Source: Candidatus Sumerlaeota bacterium
GTDB lineage: Bacteria; Sumerlaeota; Sumerlaeia; SLMS01
Reading direction: 5' to 3'
DNA: 6,218 bases
Assembly (NCBI GenBank): GCA_020850785.1
Contig: JADZDZ010000165.1
Location: 1 to 6,218 of the forward strand
Under the pieces are notes generated by a model. That model saw nothing but the letters and a program-made list of their open reading frames with translations. It was not told where the DNA came from and searched no databases. Made by a program: the position numbers and the translations under genes. Below, one piece after another: positions 4,743 to 6,218 of the stretch (the stretch's first letter is position 1; every line of letters starts with the position of its first letter).

Positions 4743-6218
4743 TCAATCCGTCGGCGCGCTTGCGAGCGCGGAAGGCGCGGCCTTTCGGGCGCGCGCAATC
4801 ACCTCCGCGTTTGCCGCATTGTCGCGCACCCAAACCTCCCACCCGCCAAGGTCCGCAGGCCACCGCGCCACGCACTTCCAAGCCTTCGAGCGCGAGAGCA
4901 TCACCTGCAGGCCCGCACCCCCGTGCGTGATTGCCCACTGCACGTCGTAGCGATCCAGCAGCGACTCCCACGTGACGCTTTCTCCATCGATCACCGCCGC
5001 GCCACCGCTCGCGATCACGTTCTCATACGCCAGAAACTTGCTGCCAAAAATGTCAAAGCGCGAATCACTGAACACGCGATGCTTCTCCGGCGAAAGGCGC
5101 CAAATCAAATAGCCCGCGTAGTTGTTCTCGTTGAACATGTTTCCCCGCAGGTCGGCCTTCTCGATGAAATCGCAAAGCAGCACTGGGAACGCGGAGCGAA
5201 TGTACCCTTGGCCTTCGGCGAACTGCGCGTTGCGACCCGGATAGCTTCGCGCCGTCATGGGATGCAGCCATTCACCCCCCTCGCGGGGATTGATGATCAC
5301 CCACGCCGCCGCATACACGGCAATGCACGCAATGAACGCGCGCTGCACCGCCGTCGTGATGCCGTGAAGAACAATGGGGACCGTGTCTGCAATGGCATCA
5401 AGGGACGCAACGATGACGCGCGTTGACAGCGGCACCATGGCCACGCTGAAGAGGAACAGGTGCCTCACGTGGAGCATCGCCTGCGACAGGAAGAACAACC
5501 AGATCAACACCTCCCACAGCGGCGGCCTCAGGCGCCGAAGCGTGACAAGCCCCATCAGGAAAATCGCGACGTAGAAAATCAGAAAGTCGATGACGAAAAA
5601 GTAATTCGGCTTCGCAAGTTCGCCGATCATGGAAACAAGCATGCGATCGTTCATGACGCGCGCCGGCAGTTTGTAAAGCTCGATGCCGAACGGATTGGCG
5701 AACGTCGCCGCCAGGCAGCCAATCCCCAGCACCATCAACCACGCCACAGGAAAACAATCGTCCGCTCCCGCCGATGAACCTTCCCGTTTCCAGAGTCCCG
5801 CCCACACCCTTTTCACAACCTCCCCCAGCATCCACGCGCCGAGGATCATCCCCCCTGCCATCCATCCGCCATGCAGGTTCGTCCACAGCGCAATCACGGG
5901 AATCAGCGCAAAGACCCACGCGCGGCGAATCCATCGCTGGTTGATTGCCACCAGCAGCGCAATTTCCCCCATCAGGATCAGGTTGGAAACAACGGGAGGC
6001 CGCGGATAAAACATGCGCCGCCCAATCGCCACGCCCATGACCGCGATCAGCAGCGCGATCCAGAAGCTGCGCGACAACTTCGCGGCGAGGAAGAACGCGA
6101 TGGAGTAGGTCGCCCACAGCAGGACGGCGATCATGATGATCACCGCGCGCCAACCTCCGAAGCCCGCATCCTCCCCAAGCTGCCAAACGTGATAGAAACC
6201 CAACTGCGAAAGCCACTC
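4743..6218 (-). CDS. GT-C-like polytopic membrane protein with soluble C-terminal domain (5' end outside window)
   Basis: The frame is open from the right edge, so the true N-terminus lies beyond 6218. The visible 491 residues begin EWLSQLGFYHVWQLG, which resembles the H-E-W-L segment after the first large loop of PMT/ArnT-like GT-C glycosyltransferases. Eight or more hydrophobic segments follow, at about residues 23-42, 47-63, 71-87, 95-125, 155-175, 205-225, 233-260 and 308-330. Other landmarks are ALWTNLHGGWMAGG, ANPFGIELY and HVRHLFLFSVAMVPL. The last 150 or so residues are polar, with NENNYAGYLIWRLSP and RVFSDSRFDIFG, a pattern I associate with uncharacterised integral membrane proteins near GT39-like enzymes. 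The acidic catalytic loop of GT-C enzymes would lie outside the window, so activity cannot be judged. A role in surface glycan or lipid glycosylation is inference. Confidence 0.7.
   Translation of the reverse strand, partial: EWLSQLGFYHVWQLGEDAGFGGWRAVIIMIAVLLWATYSIAFFLAAKLSRSFWIALLIAVMGVAIGRRMFYPRPPVVSNLILMGEIALLVAINQRWIRRAWVFALIPVIALWTNLHGGWMAGGMILGAWMLGEVVKRVWAGLWKREGSSAGADDCFPVAWLMVLGIGCLAATFANPFGIELYKLPARVMNDRMLVSMIGELAKPNYFFVIDFLIFYVAIFLMGLVTLRRLRPPLWEVLIWLFFLSQAMLHVRHLFLFSVAMVPLSTRVIVASLDAIADTVPIVLHGITTAVQRAFIACIAVYAAAWVIINPREGGEWLHPMTARSYPGRNAQFAEGQGYIRSAFPVLLCDFIEKADLRGNMFNENNYAGYLIWRLSPEKHRVFSDSRFDIFGSKFLAYENVIASGGAAVIDGESVTWESLLDRYDVQWAITHGGAGLQVMLSRSKAWKCVARWPADLGGWEVWVRDNAANAEVIARARKAAPSALASAPTD

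Noticed and set aside
4740..5426. Plus-strand open frame of 228 codons after ogt
   Set aside because: It is antisense to the GT-C-like gene and gives an Arg-rich product with no membrane or domain pattern.

Overview
The window is a compact, GC-rich bacterial chromosomal segment. Genes touch or overlap at almost every junction, and no RNA genes, insertion sequences or CRISPR arrays are visible. No single gene fixes the taxon. The mix of a DUF507 protein, an MqnA-like protein of the futalosine (menaquinone) family, an Nramp transporter coupled to a UspA-type protein and a large GT-C-like membrane protein suggests an uncultured Gram-negative-type lineage, such as the PVC group, Acidobacteria-like bacteria or a related candidate phylum. 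That is inference only.

Layout, left to right. Bases 1-221 (minus) hold the start of a hydrophobic membrane protein that runs off the left edge. It probably starts at a TTG overlapping the stop of the gene before it. Bases 218-1087 (minus) encode a divergent MqnA/MqnD-family protein. Bases 1088-1253 are non-coding and carry two short perfect palindromes. Bases 1254-1538 (minus) encode a small DUF507 protein. Bases 1539-1683 form a divergent promoter region. It has a -35-like TTGACG and a partly palindromic element next to it, just before an Nramp Mn2+/Fe2+ transporter (1684-3066, plus), which overlaps a UspA-type protein (3063-3503, plus) by ATGA.

Next comes a DNA-alkylation response pair. 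An AdaA-type methyl-sensing AraC regulator (3500-4075, minus) and an Ogt/AdaB O6-methylguanine-DNA methyltransferase (4215-4739, plus) are transcribed away from each other. The 139 bp between them contain a perfect 14-bp inverted repeat (arms 4113-4126 and 4147-4160) that looks like a shared operator. Together the two proteins carry the Zn-sensor, AraC and methyltransferase parts found in one polypeptide in E. coli Ada. The last gene (4743-6218, minus) is the C-terminal part of a polytopic GT-C-like membrane protein that enters from the right edge.

Two functional units stand out: metal uptake coupled to a nucleotide-binding stress protein, and a split, divergently arranged Ada adaptive response with a symmetric intergenic element. 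All other material is consistent with ordinary housekeeping or envelope genes.
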